Of a stretch of 64,000 nucleotides of DNA, positions 1-9,400 are shown piece by piece. The notes beneath the pieces are model-generated. The model had not been told where the DNA came from and did no database searches. It saw only the letters and a list, made by a program, of their open reading frames with translations. The position numbers and the translations under genes are program-made. This stretch comes from Rivularia sp. MS3. Its GTDB lineage: Bacteria > Cyanobacteriota > Cyanobacteriia > Cyanobacteriales > Nostocaceae. The stretch is from contig JAHCMI010000010.1 of the NCBI GenBank assembly GCA_019192545.1, positions 62,001-126,000 on the forward strand, written 5' to 3'. Within the stretch, counting starts at the first letter, position 1. Each line of letters begins with the position of its first letter.

Positions 1-2140
1 ATACCAGACGTGCGCCACAAATTAATGGTAAATATAATTCTAATGCTGCAATATCAAAAGAGATGGAAGTGACAGCCAAAAGTGTATCGGTTGCAGTTAA
101 TCCCGGCTGTTTTTGCATTGATTTTAAGAAATTAACAACACTACCATGATTAATTTGTACACCTTTAGGTTTACCCGTAGAGCCAGAAGTATAAATTACA
201 TAAGCTAAATGAGAAGAGTTGATATCTAGTTTAAAATCAGGTTTTTGTTGATTAATTTGTTGCCAATCTTTATCTATACAAATAATTTCAGCATTATGAC
301 AAGGAAGATGATTTAATAAACTTTCTTGAGTTAATAAAAACTTAACTTGAGCATCTTCTAGCATCAGCGACAAACGTTGTTTAGGATAAGCTGGATCTAA
401 GGGTAAATAACCTCCACCAGCTTTTAAAATTCCTAATAATCCTACTACTATTGCTAAAGAACGCTCGACACAAATTCCTACCAAAGTATCTGCTTTAACT
501 CCTAATTTTTGCAGATAGGATGCTAATTGGTTGCTCCTTTGATTTAATTCACGGTAAGTTAGCTGTTGTTGCTCAAAAATTACGGCTATAGCATCGGGTG
601 TTTTTTGCGCTTGTAATTCGATTAACTGATGAATACAAACATCTTGCTGCCAATCTATTTGGGTATTATTCCAATCAATTAATAACTGATTTTTTTCTGT
701 TTCTGTTAGTAATGGTAACTCAGATATTTTAGCCTGGGGATTAGCAACAATACCAGATAATAAATTTTGAAAATGTGCTACCATCCGGGTAATTGTAGTA
801 GATTCAAACAAATCAGAACTATACTCTAAATAACCAAATAATCCTGCATCGGTTTCTGAAAAACATAAATCTAAATCAAATTTGGCTGTTTGATGTTCCT
901 CATTATTTAATTGACTCAAAGTTAATTCTGGTAACTCCAGACTTTTTGTAGGAGTATTCTGGAGTTGAAAAGCAACTTGGAACAAGGGATTATAGTTTAA
1001 ATTACGCTCTGGTTGCAGTTCTTCTACTAACTTTTCAAAAGGTAAATCTTGATGAGAATAAGCTCCTAAAGTTATATCTCGTACCCTAGTTAATAATTCG
1101 GTAAAAGTGGGATTACCAGATAAGTCGGTACGCAACACTAAAGTATTAACAAAAAAGCCAATTAACTTTTCTATTTCAGGTCGATTGCGATTAGCAATCG
1201 GAGAACCAATACAAATATCATCTTGATTAGTATAGCGGTACAATAAAACTTTAAAAGCCGCTAATAAAGTCATGAATAAAGTGACATTTTTTTTGCGACT
1301 TAAAGAACGTAATCGTTTGGTTAAGTCTTGAGATAAAATAAAAGAATGACTTGCACCTTTAAAAGTAGGAATAGTAGGTCTGGGTTTATCTGTAGGTAAA
1401 GCTAAAAGAGAAATATTATTTAACTGCTGCTTCCAATAATTCAGTTGTTGTTCTAAAACCTTACCTTGTAACCATTCTTTTTGCCATACTGCAAAATCAG
1501 CATATTGAATGGGTAATTCAGGTAAAGATAATAGCTGCTCTTGATTACATAAATTTGTATAAAGTGTAACTAATTCTTCTACTAATAATCCCATTGACCA
1601 ACCATCAGCAATAATGTGATGTAAAGTGAATAAGATTACAAATTCTGTTTGATTTAATTTTAGTAATTTTACTCGTAATAATGGACTAGATTCCAAATCG
1701 AAAGCAGTAAGAGCTTCTTGATTAATTAACTGTTGTAATTCTGGTTCTGGAAGTACCGAACCACTTAAATCAACAATTGGAATTCTCAATTTTAAAGATG
1801 CCTGAATAACCTGGACTGGTTGCCCATTTATAGTTTTAAATATGCTTCGTAAAATTTGATGACGCTGAATAATTTCATTGATACTTTGCTCTAAAGCTGT
1901 AATATTCAATTTTCCCTTGAGCTTCACAGCACCAGGTATATTATAAAAAGGATTTCCAGGCTCTAATTTATCTAAAAACCATAATCTTTGTTGAGCAAAA
2001 GATAAAGGAAAAATATTTGATTCTTGACTTTGGGGTTTAATAGTATTAGCTGTAGCTTTGTTTGTTTTTTGATTGATTTTTTGCAGCAGTAGTTCTCGTT
2101 TTTCCGGTGAGAGGGCTGCAATTTTTTGGTTAATATCCAT
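1..2140 (-). CDS. NRPS, partial (C - A truncated by window edge)
   Basis: Open frame from cat at 2138-2140 (MDINQKIAALSPEKRELLLQKI...) running off the window; condensation motif HHIIADGWS, adenylation motifs YTSGSTGKPKGV and SFDIAALEL before the edge. Confidence 0.93.
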   Translation of the reverse strand, partial: MDINQKIAALSPEKRELLLQKINQKTNKATANTIKPQSQESNIFPLSFAQQRLWFLDKLEPGNPFYNIPGAVKLKGKLNITALEQSINEIIQRHQILRSIFKTINGQPVQVIQASLKLRIPIVDLSGSVLPEPELQQLINQEALTAFDLESSPLLRVKLLKLNQTEFVILFTLHHIIADGWSMGLLVEELVTLYTNLCNQEQLLSLPELPIQYADFAVWQKEWLQGKVLEQQLNYWKQQLNNISLLALPTDKPRPTIPTFKGASHSFILSQDLTKRLRSLSRKKNVTLFMTLLAAFKVLLYRYTNQDDICIGSPIANRNRPEIEKLIGFFVNTLVLRTDLSGNPTFTELLTRVRDITLGAYSHQDLPFEKLVEELQPERNLNYNPLFQVAFQLQNTPTKSLELPELTLSQLNNEEHQTAKFDLDLCFSETDAGLFGYLEYSSDLFESTTITRMVAHFQNLLSGIVANPQAKISELPLLTETEKNQLLIDWNNTQIDWQQDVCIHQLIELQAQKTPDAIAVIFEQQQLTYRELNQRSNQLASYLQKLGVKADTLVGICVERSLAIVVGLLGILKAGGGYLPLDPAYPKQRLSLMLEDAQVKFLLTQESLLNHLPCHNAEIICIDKDWQQINQQKPDFKLDINSSHLAYVIYTSGSTGKPKGVQINHGSVVNFLKSMQKQPGLTATDTLLAVTSISFDIAALELYLPLICGARLV

Positions 2141-2193
2141 AGTCGTGGTTATATTTAAATTCGTAATATATGATTAAAATCTGTATGATTGAG

Positions 2194-5100
2194 CTATGAA
2201 TCGGGTAAATCGTCTAGTTCTGCCAACATTTCTTCTAGTAAGTCACTGTCTGTTTGTTCTATCTGTTTTTGAGCAACCAGCACTCCCAATTTTGCAATAG
2301 TAGGTGTAACAAAAATTTGACGCAAAGTTAACTCTACTCCCAAAGCGTTATACAGTCTTGAAGTAACTTGAGTTAATAGTAAAGAATGTCCTCCTAAATC
2401 AAAAAAATTATCGTTAATACCAACTTGTTCTAACCCTAATACTTCAGCCCAAATTTCTGCTAATACTTTTTCTATTTCCGTTTTTGGTGGTACATAATCT
2501 ACTGCTAATTCTGGTTTAACCTTTTCAGGTATGGGTAAAGATTGACGGTCAATTTTTCCATTCTGTGTTAAGGGAAATGTCTTCAGAAATATATAAACTG
2601 ACGGAATCATATATTCTGGCAATATTTCTCTGAGGAAATCTCGCAACTCATTAGTTGTTAATTGAAATTGACCGTTAGCTACAATATAAGCGACTAGTTT
2701 TCGACTACCAGATTCATCTTTAATCGCAACTACTACTGCTTTTTGAATAGCTGGATGTTGAGAAAGTAAAGCTTCAATTTCTCCTAATTCAATACGAAAA
2801 CCTCTAACTTTGACTTGGTTATCGATTCTACCTAAGAATTCTAAATTACCATCGCTATGGTAACGGACTAAATCACCAGTTTTATAGATAGTTTTTGTTT
2901 CTGTATTATCAAAACAATGTTGAATAAATTTCTCTGTTGTTATTTCAACATTATTCAGATAACCTCTAGCTACACTAGCACCAGCAATATATAATTCTCC
3001 CGCTACACCAATAGGTACGGGCTGCAATTGTGAATCTAAAACATAAACTTGTGTATTTGCTAATGGTTTACCCAAAGGTACAGTTTGAGAATTTAGATCA
3101 ATACTTTCAACTTGATAAGTCAATACTCCTACTGTTGTTTCAGTCGGACCATAATGGTTGATAATAGTACAGTTAGGATTTAATGATTGAATCTTCTTAA
3201 TTAACTCCCAAGAGCAAGCTTCTCCTCCTAAAATTAATCGCTGTTTTGGTAATATATCGGTAGCAAATTCAGAAGTTAATAATGCATCTAAATGCGCCGG
3301 AACAATTTTCAAACAATCAATGGTATATTGACGGCAATAATCCGCTAATGCTTCTGCATTGGTAGCACGTTCGTTAGAGATAATATGCAAACAGCCACCA
3401 CTACATAAAGCCGGAAAGATAGATGTATTTCCTAAATCTGCTGCTAAAGTAGAAATTAAACCAAAACTGGATATTTCTGGTAGATTTAATCTTTGTTGAA
3501 TACCGTACAAATAATTGAGAATTTGCTGATGTTCAATTGCTACTCCTTTGGGTTTACCTGTGGAACCGGAGGTGTAAATAATATAAGCTAAATTTTCTGC
3601 TGTAATTTTATTATCTGTATTTTCAGAATTACAATTAGCAATTTCTGCTTTGTTGGTGTCTAAACAAATAACAACAGGTGTTATGAGCGTGGGGTGTTGT
3701 TGCTGAATAGAAGAATTGGTTAATAATATTTGTGCTTGAGCATCTTCTAACCGACTAAGTAAGCTTTGGGTAGGAAAGTTTGGATCTAATGGTAAATATG
3801 CTCCTCCAGATTTGAGTATACCAAGAATTGCAATGATTGCTTCTAAGGAGCGTTCTAAGCAGATAGCAACTATGGTTTCTGCTACTACTCCATTTTGTTG
3901 GAGATAATCAGCTATTTGGTTAGCACGGGTGTTGAGTTCTTTATATGTTAATTGTTGGTTTTCACAGACAACAGCAATATTGTCAGGGTTAATTTTTACC
4001 TGTTGTTCAAATAATTGATGAATTAGTTGATTTTGAGAAAATTCGGTTTGTGTGTTGTTAAATTGATAGATTAGTTGTTGATAATCTTTTTCTGAAAGGA
4101 TGTTTAATTTACTAATTACTACTTCTGGAATCGATATTATATTTTGTAATAGTGTTTCAAATTGCTCTGCCAAACTTTGAATATTTTCGGTTGTCAATAA
4201 ATCGGTATCGTAATAAAAATTTATTTGAAAACTTTCTTGCTTTTTGATAAAAAATAATCTTAATTTAAATTTATCTATACATGATTCAACTTTATCTATT
4301 AGCCAGTAAATATTTTGTGGTGTTTCCAATTGTTGATAATCAAAACCAAAGGTTAAATAATTACCATTAGTCATTTGTTGATAATTATAATATTGTTGCC
4401 ACTGTTCGGCTTCAGCTTTGTTTTCTGCTATTTGTTCTACTATGTCAAAAATTGTTTGTTGGTTATCTAATTTTGTTTTAATTGGTAAATATTTTGCTAG
4501 TAATCCTATTGCCGATTTTAATTCTTCATACTGTCTGCCATCAAAAGCTGTACCAATTATTAACTCTGATTCTCCAGTCAGTCTAAAAAGTAAAATTAGC
4601 CAACAAGCGAGTAATAGATTATCTGGAGCAATTGTATATTTATCTATAAAATGATTGACTTTTTCTGCTAAACTCGATTCAAGCTCTCTGGTAAAAATGC
4701 TTAGTTGATAATTTCTTTTCTCAACAGTAGATTTTAACCAAGGAAGTTTAATATTTGTACCATTGAAAATATCTTGTTGTTGCCAATAATTTTTACCTAT
4801 TTCTGCATCTGCTGTTGTTAATAATTCCTGTTGCCATGCAGCATAATCTACATATTGTAAAGGCTCTTGAATAATTTCTGTAGATTCTAAATTGGAATAA
4901 TATAATTTACTAATTTCATTGACTAAATTCTGGAATGATATTGTGTCCCCACAAAGTGAAGGTAAGGATATTAACATTATATATTGTTGGCTATTAAGGA
5001 TTAATAAATATATATGTAATAGTGAACCCCGTTCAAAGTGAAAAGTTATATTTTTTAATTTTTGATATAACTGCTTGAACTTTTGCTGTTGTGCTAATAC

Positions 5101-5406
5101 ATCAAATTCAGTTAAATTGAATTCTTGATAATATGAAGTATTTTCCGAATTAATTACCTGTAGAGGTAAGCTAACTCCAGAAAATTTTTGAAAATTTGTA
5201 CGCAGAATTTCATGACGTTCAACTGTTTTTTCAATCGCTAACTGCAAAATCTCTCGGTTGAGATTACCTTTAATTATGATAGAACCTTGGATACTTAATG
5301 GTTGATAATTATTATGTTCTTGCAATTGCCATAGATATGTTTGTTGTGGGGATAGTTGATAACCTTCAATTGTTTCTTGTGGGTTTTCTATATTGCTTAA
5401 TTGCAT
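2194..5406 (-). CDS. NRPS module: condensation-superfamily (interface-like) domain - A (Asp predicted) - PCP
   Basis: N-terminal C-like domain has SLPSLCGDTIS where HHxxxDG is expected; A domain YTSGSTGKPKGVAIEH; hand-read specificity code D-L-T-K-I-G-H-V-G-(K), matching the Asp code; PCP DNFFDLGGHSLL. Confidence 0.92.
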   Translation of the reverse strand: MQLSNIENPQETIEGYQLSPQQTYLWQLQEHNNYQPLSIQGSIIIKGNLNREILQLAIEKTVERHEILRTNFQKFSGVSLPLQVINSENTSYYQEFNLTEFDVLAQQQKFKQLYQKLKNITFHFERGSLLHIYLLILNSQQYIMLISLPSLCGDTISFQNLVNEISKLYYSNLESTEIIQEPLQYVDYAAWQQELLTTADAEIGKNYWQQQDIFNGTNIKLPWLKSTVEKRNYQLSIFTRELESSLAEKVNHFIDKYTIAPDNLLLACWLILLFRLTGESELIIGTAFDGRQYEELKSAIGLLAKYLPIKTKLDNQQTIFDIVEQIAENKAEAEQWQQYYNYQQMTNGNYLTFGFDYQQLETPQNIYWLIDKVESCIDKFKLRLFFIKKQESFQINFYYDTDLLTTENIQSLAEQFETLLQNIISIPEVVISKLNILSEKDYQQLIYQFNNTQTEFSQNQLIHQLFEQQVKINPDNIAVVCENQQLTYKELNTRANQIADYLQQNGVVAETIVAICLERSLEAIIAILGILKSGGAYLPLDPNFPTQSLLSRLEDAQAQILLTNSSIQQQHPTLITPVVICLDTNKAEIANCNSENTDNKITAENLAYIIYTSGSTGKPKGVAIEHQQILNYLYGIQQRLNLPEISSFGLISTLAADLGNTSIFPALCSGGCLHIISNERATNAEALADYCRQYTIDCLKIVPAHLDALLTSEFATDILPKQRLILGGEACSWELIKKIQSLNPNCTIINHYGPTETTVGVLTYQVESIDLNSQTVPLGKPLANTQVYVLDSQLQPVPIGVAGELYIAGASVARGYLNNVEITTEKFIQHCFDNTETKTIYKTGDLVRYHSDGNLEFLGRIDNQVKVRGFRIELGEIEALLSQHPAIQKAVVVAIKDESGSRKLVAYIVANGQFQLTTNELRDFLREILPEYMIPSVYIFLKTFPLTQNGKIDRQSLPIPEKVKPELAVDYVPPKTEIEKVLAEIWAEVLGLEQVGINDNFFDLGGHSLLLTQVTSRLYNALGVELTLRQIFVTPTIAKLGVLVAQKQIEQTDSDLLEEMLAELDDLPDS

Positions 5407-5428
5407 ATTTACTTCCTTAATTTATTAT

Positions 5429-6481
5429 TTATTTTAAATTTTCGTAGCTACGAGGTTCAGACATTCCAACTATGACTTTTCTATTACCTTTAAATGGTTT
5501 GCGCCCGTGAGCTACTTGAACATTATCTAAAAGTAAAATATCACCTGCTTGCCAGGGAAATACTACTGTTTCTTGGGCATAAGCAGCTCGAATTTCTATT
5601 AATACTTCAGCTTCAATAGGGGAACCATCACCGTAATAAGTATTGTGAGGTAAATCAGCTTCAGAAAATTCTGCTAATAATGCGTTATAAATCTTCGGTT
5701 CTAAGGTTGTAACGTGAAAGAAAGCAGCATGATTAAACCAAACATTCACACCTGTAATCGGATGTTGAATTACTGCTGGACGGATTTGCTTAGTACGAAG
5801 ACGATTACCTTTTTTCCATTCAAATTCAATAGCGTTTTCGCGACAATATTCTTCTACAACGGCTTTGTCTGAAGTTTGAAATACATTCTGCCAAGGTAGT
5901 CCAAAGCCATCATTGTAGTTACGAACGTATAATACTTGTTTAGCTATAAATTTATCGCGAATTTGAGGAGAAATACGTTCAAAAATTTTATGAGAATCAG
6001 CAATTGGTGTTTCTCCTCCTTGTTGTGCAGGTTGCAAACAACAAAAGTATATTTTTTGCGCCCAAGTTAAACAATATGTACTTTCATTATGCAGAAAAAT
6101 GCTTTGTTCTGCTGGATAATCTGTGGAAGTATATATTTTACCGCTAATTTCATGACGTGGTGAAGAACGGTCATTATAACTAATTGGTTCTCCTATGGAT
6201 GTAGCTTGAATAAATTTATCTAACTGTGTTGGTGAATTGATATCAAAACCCCGAAATAATAAGGCTTTATGTTTGATTAACATTGCCTGAATCGTTTCTT
6301 GATTTTTGGTTGTCCACTCCAATAAATTAACGTTAGGTATTGCAGGTTGAATAACTAAAGGTATTAGTTGTTTTTCTGCAAAGTAGCCTTTACTAATTAA
6401 TTGGTTGGGGGATAGTTTAATAGATTTACGGTTTTTCGCGATATTTTTTAAACCTAATTTGTCTAATTCTGAATTGTTCAT
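5429..6481 (-). CDS. TauD/SyrP-type Fe(II)/2-oxoglutarate dioxygenase, putative aspartyl beta-hydroxylase
   Basis: 350 aa; FLHNESTYCLTW (HxE iron-binding motif as in SyrP-like enzymes), C-terminal VAHGRKPFKGNRKVIVGM; lies between NRPS genes and next to the Asp module. Confidence 0.85.
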   Translation of the reverse strand: MNNSELDKLGLKNIAKNRKSIKLSPNQLISKGYFAEKQLIPLVIQPAIPNVNLLEWTTKNQETIQAMLIKHKALLFRGFDINSPTQLDKFIQATSIGEPISYNDRSSPRHEISGKIYTSTDYPAEQSIFLHNESTYCLTWAQKIYFCCLQPAQQGGETPIADSHKIFERISPQIRDKFIAKQVLYVRNYNDGFGLPWQNVFQTSDKAVVEEYCRENAIEFEWKKGNRLRTKQIRPAVIQHPITGVNVWFNHAAFFHVTTLEPKIYNALLAEFSEADLPHNTYYGDGSPIEAEVLIEIRAAYAQETVVFPWQAGDILLLDNVQVAHGRKPFKGNRKVIVGMSEPRSYENLK

Positions 6482-6496
6482 GATATATCTGCATTT

Positions 6497-9400
6497 TTAG
6501 GAACGGGTAAAGGATTGACGTTTTATATTTTTAAGCATTTGCAGATTTTTAGCTTCTAGTTCTTTAGCTTTGCTAATTTGATTTTGTTTTTCGTTTTGTT
6601 TAAATTTAGTTGTGATTTCATCTAATTTCTGCTCTGGTGCTGCGACAATTTCTGCAAGTAATGTTTGGAAATTTTCAATCATGCGAGTAATTGTGTCATC
6701 CATGAATAAATCAGCACTGTACTCAAAACAGCCATTAATTCCGGTTGATGTTTCCTCTAGAAATAGTCCTAAATCGTAAGCGCTTACCTCGTTATGGATA
6801 TCTAAGGGTTGTAAAGTTAAATTTGGTAATTCTAAAGTGCCTAAAGGAGCATTTTGCAGAACAAACCATACTTGAAATAAAGGTAAATTACTTTGATATC
6901 TGTCTGGTTGTAATTCTTCAACTATTTTTTCAAAGGGTACATTTTGGTGAGTGTAAGCACCTAATGTTACTTCTCTAACTCGTGCTAATAATTCGTCGAA
7001 ACTGGGATTAGCAGATAAATCTGTACGTAAAACCAAAGTGTTAATAAATAAGCCGATTATTTTTTCCAATTCTGTGCGATCGCGATTAGCGATGGGAGAG
7101 CCAACCCTAATATCAGTTTGTCCGCAATAGCAATATAGTAGGGTTTTAAAGGCTGCTAAAAGGCTCATAAATAAAGTTACCCCTTCTTGCTGACTCAACT
7201 GTTTTAATTGCTGGGTTAAATCAACTGATATTGTGAAGTTAATTTTTTTGGCTTGTTGGCTAAGTTCTGGGGGACGGGGTTTATCTATTGGTAATTGTAA
7301 AGCCGTTAAATCTTGTCCTAATTGCTGTTTCCAATAATTTAATTGTTTATGTAATTCTTCACCTTGCAACCACTGACGCTGCCATACTGCAAAATCTCCA
7401 TATTGAATTGTTAAATCTGGTACTGGAGAAGTTTTCCCCGTACAATAAGCCGGGTAAAGTGCGGTTAATTCCTCTAGCCAAACTCCCATTGACCAACCAT
7501 CAGAAATGATATGGTGTAGGTTTAATAGTAAAATATATTCTGTAGAATCTAGCCACAATAAAGTAGTTCTCACTAAGGGACTTTGAGCTAAATCAAATGG
7601 TATTTTCGCTTCTTGTTTAGCTATTTGTAAAGCTTTTTGTTGTCGTTGTTGTAGTTCTAATTCTCTTAAATCTATAATTGTTAACTTAATATTTAGCGTA
7701 GGGCTAATAGCAATTTTCGGTTCTCCTTGAACAATGGGAAATGTTATCCTTAAAGCTTGATGACGACGGACAATTTCATTTATGCTTTGTTCTAAAGCAC
7801 CGGTATTTAACTGTCCGTTGATTTTTAAGGTGACGGCATCATTATAAAGTGCAGGATTTGCGGCTATTTGAGATAAAAACCACAGTCTTTGTTGAGCAAA
7901 AGATAGAGGAATTTCTTGCTCTTTTGATACTGGTTTGAGTGGCGGAATTTGTAAATTGTGTTGGGCGTTAATTTCTAATTCTATCGATGTAGATAGCTCT
8001 GCAATAGTAGGAAATTCAAATAAACAACGCAGTGGTAATTCAATTTGAAAAGTTTCTCGAACGCGAGAGATTACTTGAGTTGCTAAAAGTGAATGTCCTC
8101 CTAAATCAAAAAAGTTGTCGTTGATGCTGATATATTCTATACCCAATACTTGACTCCATATTCCCCTTAATATCTCTTGGATGGGAGTATTGACCGTAAT
8201 ATCTTTATTTACAGATTCGGAGTTGTTTAAATTTGGTTTTGGTAGAGCTTGTCTATCTATTTTACCGTTAGGAGTAAGCGGTAAATTATCCAAAAGAACA
8301 AACGCTGAAGGAATCATATATTCTGGCAATTTAGACTTAAGATATTGCCGTAATTGGGGAATTAATTCACGAGTTACTTTTCCCTGTAAGGGGTTATTAG
8401 CGTAACTATGTAAAGGACGTTCGGGAATATTATTGATATTATTTAATAATACTGGATGGCTATGATTTTCTCGTACTAATACCGCATCATAACTACCATT
8501 TTCGTAACTAGCAGACCAACTGATATTAATAGAATAATTGTATTTATCTCCTAATTCCCATAAATCATCCGGTTCAATTCCGTTATTTTCCGCAACCTCT
8601 AAAATTGAGCGAATTTCACCTACTGTTGTTGATTCTTGGTTTAATAACTCTTTAGTTTTAATTACTTTAGTTAATCTTGAGTTGGGAACCCTACGCAATC
8701 CTAAAATTTCTGGTTGAAAAGATTCTAATTTTTGATTGAGAGAATTTAATGTTAATATGTCTTGTTGCCAATCCAACCAATTAATTTTAGATCCAGTCTT
8801 AACATTGGGTTGGAAATCAAGAATCACATCATAACGAAACTGAGTTAATTCATTTATATAACCTCCCCGTTTTGGTTTAATTTCTATATTACTAATTTTG
8901 GGAAAATGATTAGTTAAGCTCAGGAAAAATGCCGGGTCGATAACTAATTCTTCTTCTTGTTCAATGCGGTTTTTTATTTGCTCTTTTAAACTAACACTAG
9001 ATAAATCATCGACAGCAGAATCTAAAGCAACTGCTGTATGAAACGCTTCTAACAACGGTAAACTCCGCACATCACCAATAAATATTTTACCTCCCGGTTT
9101 TACTAACTCCACAGCACCCTTAATTACAGTAAATAAATAATCAATACTCGGAAAATATTGAATTACCGAATTAATAATTACTGTGTCATAATTTGCTATT
9201 TCTAAACCCTCTAAATTATTCGCTATTCTCTGGCTGAGAGTCACCTGGGGAAGATGATATTCAGGAATATTGAGTACTTTCTGAATATAATTTAAAGCAC
9301 CTTGAGAAAAATCTGTACCGTGATATTGACTACAGTAAGGTGCAATATTAAACAATATCAAACCAGTTCCGCAGCCAATTTCTAAAACTTGATTCGGTTT

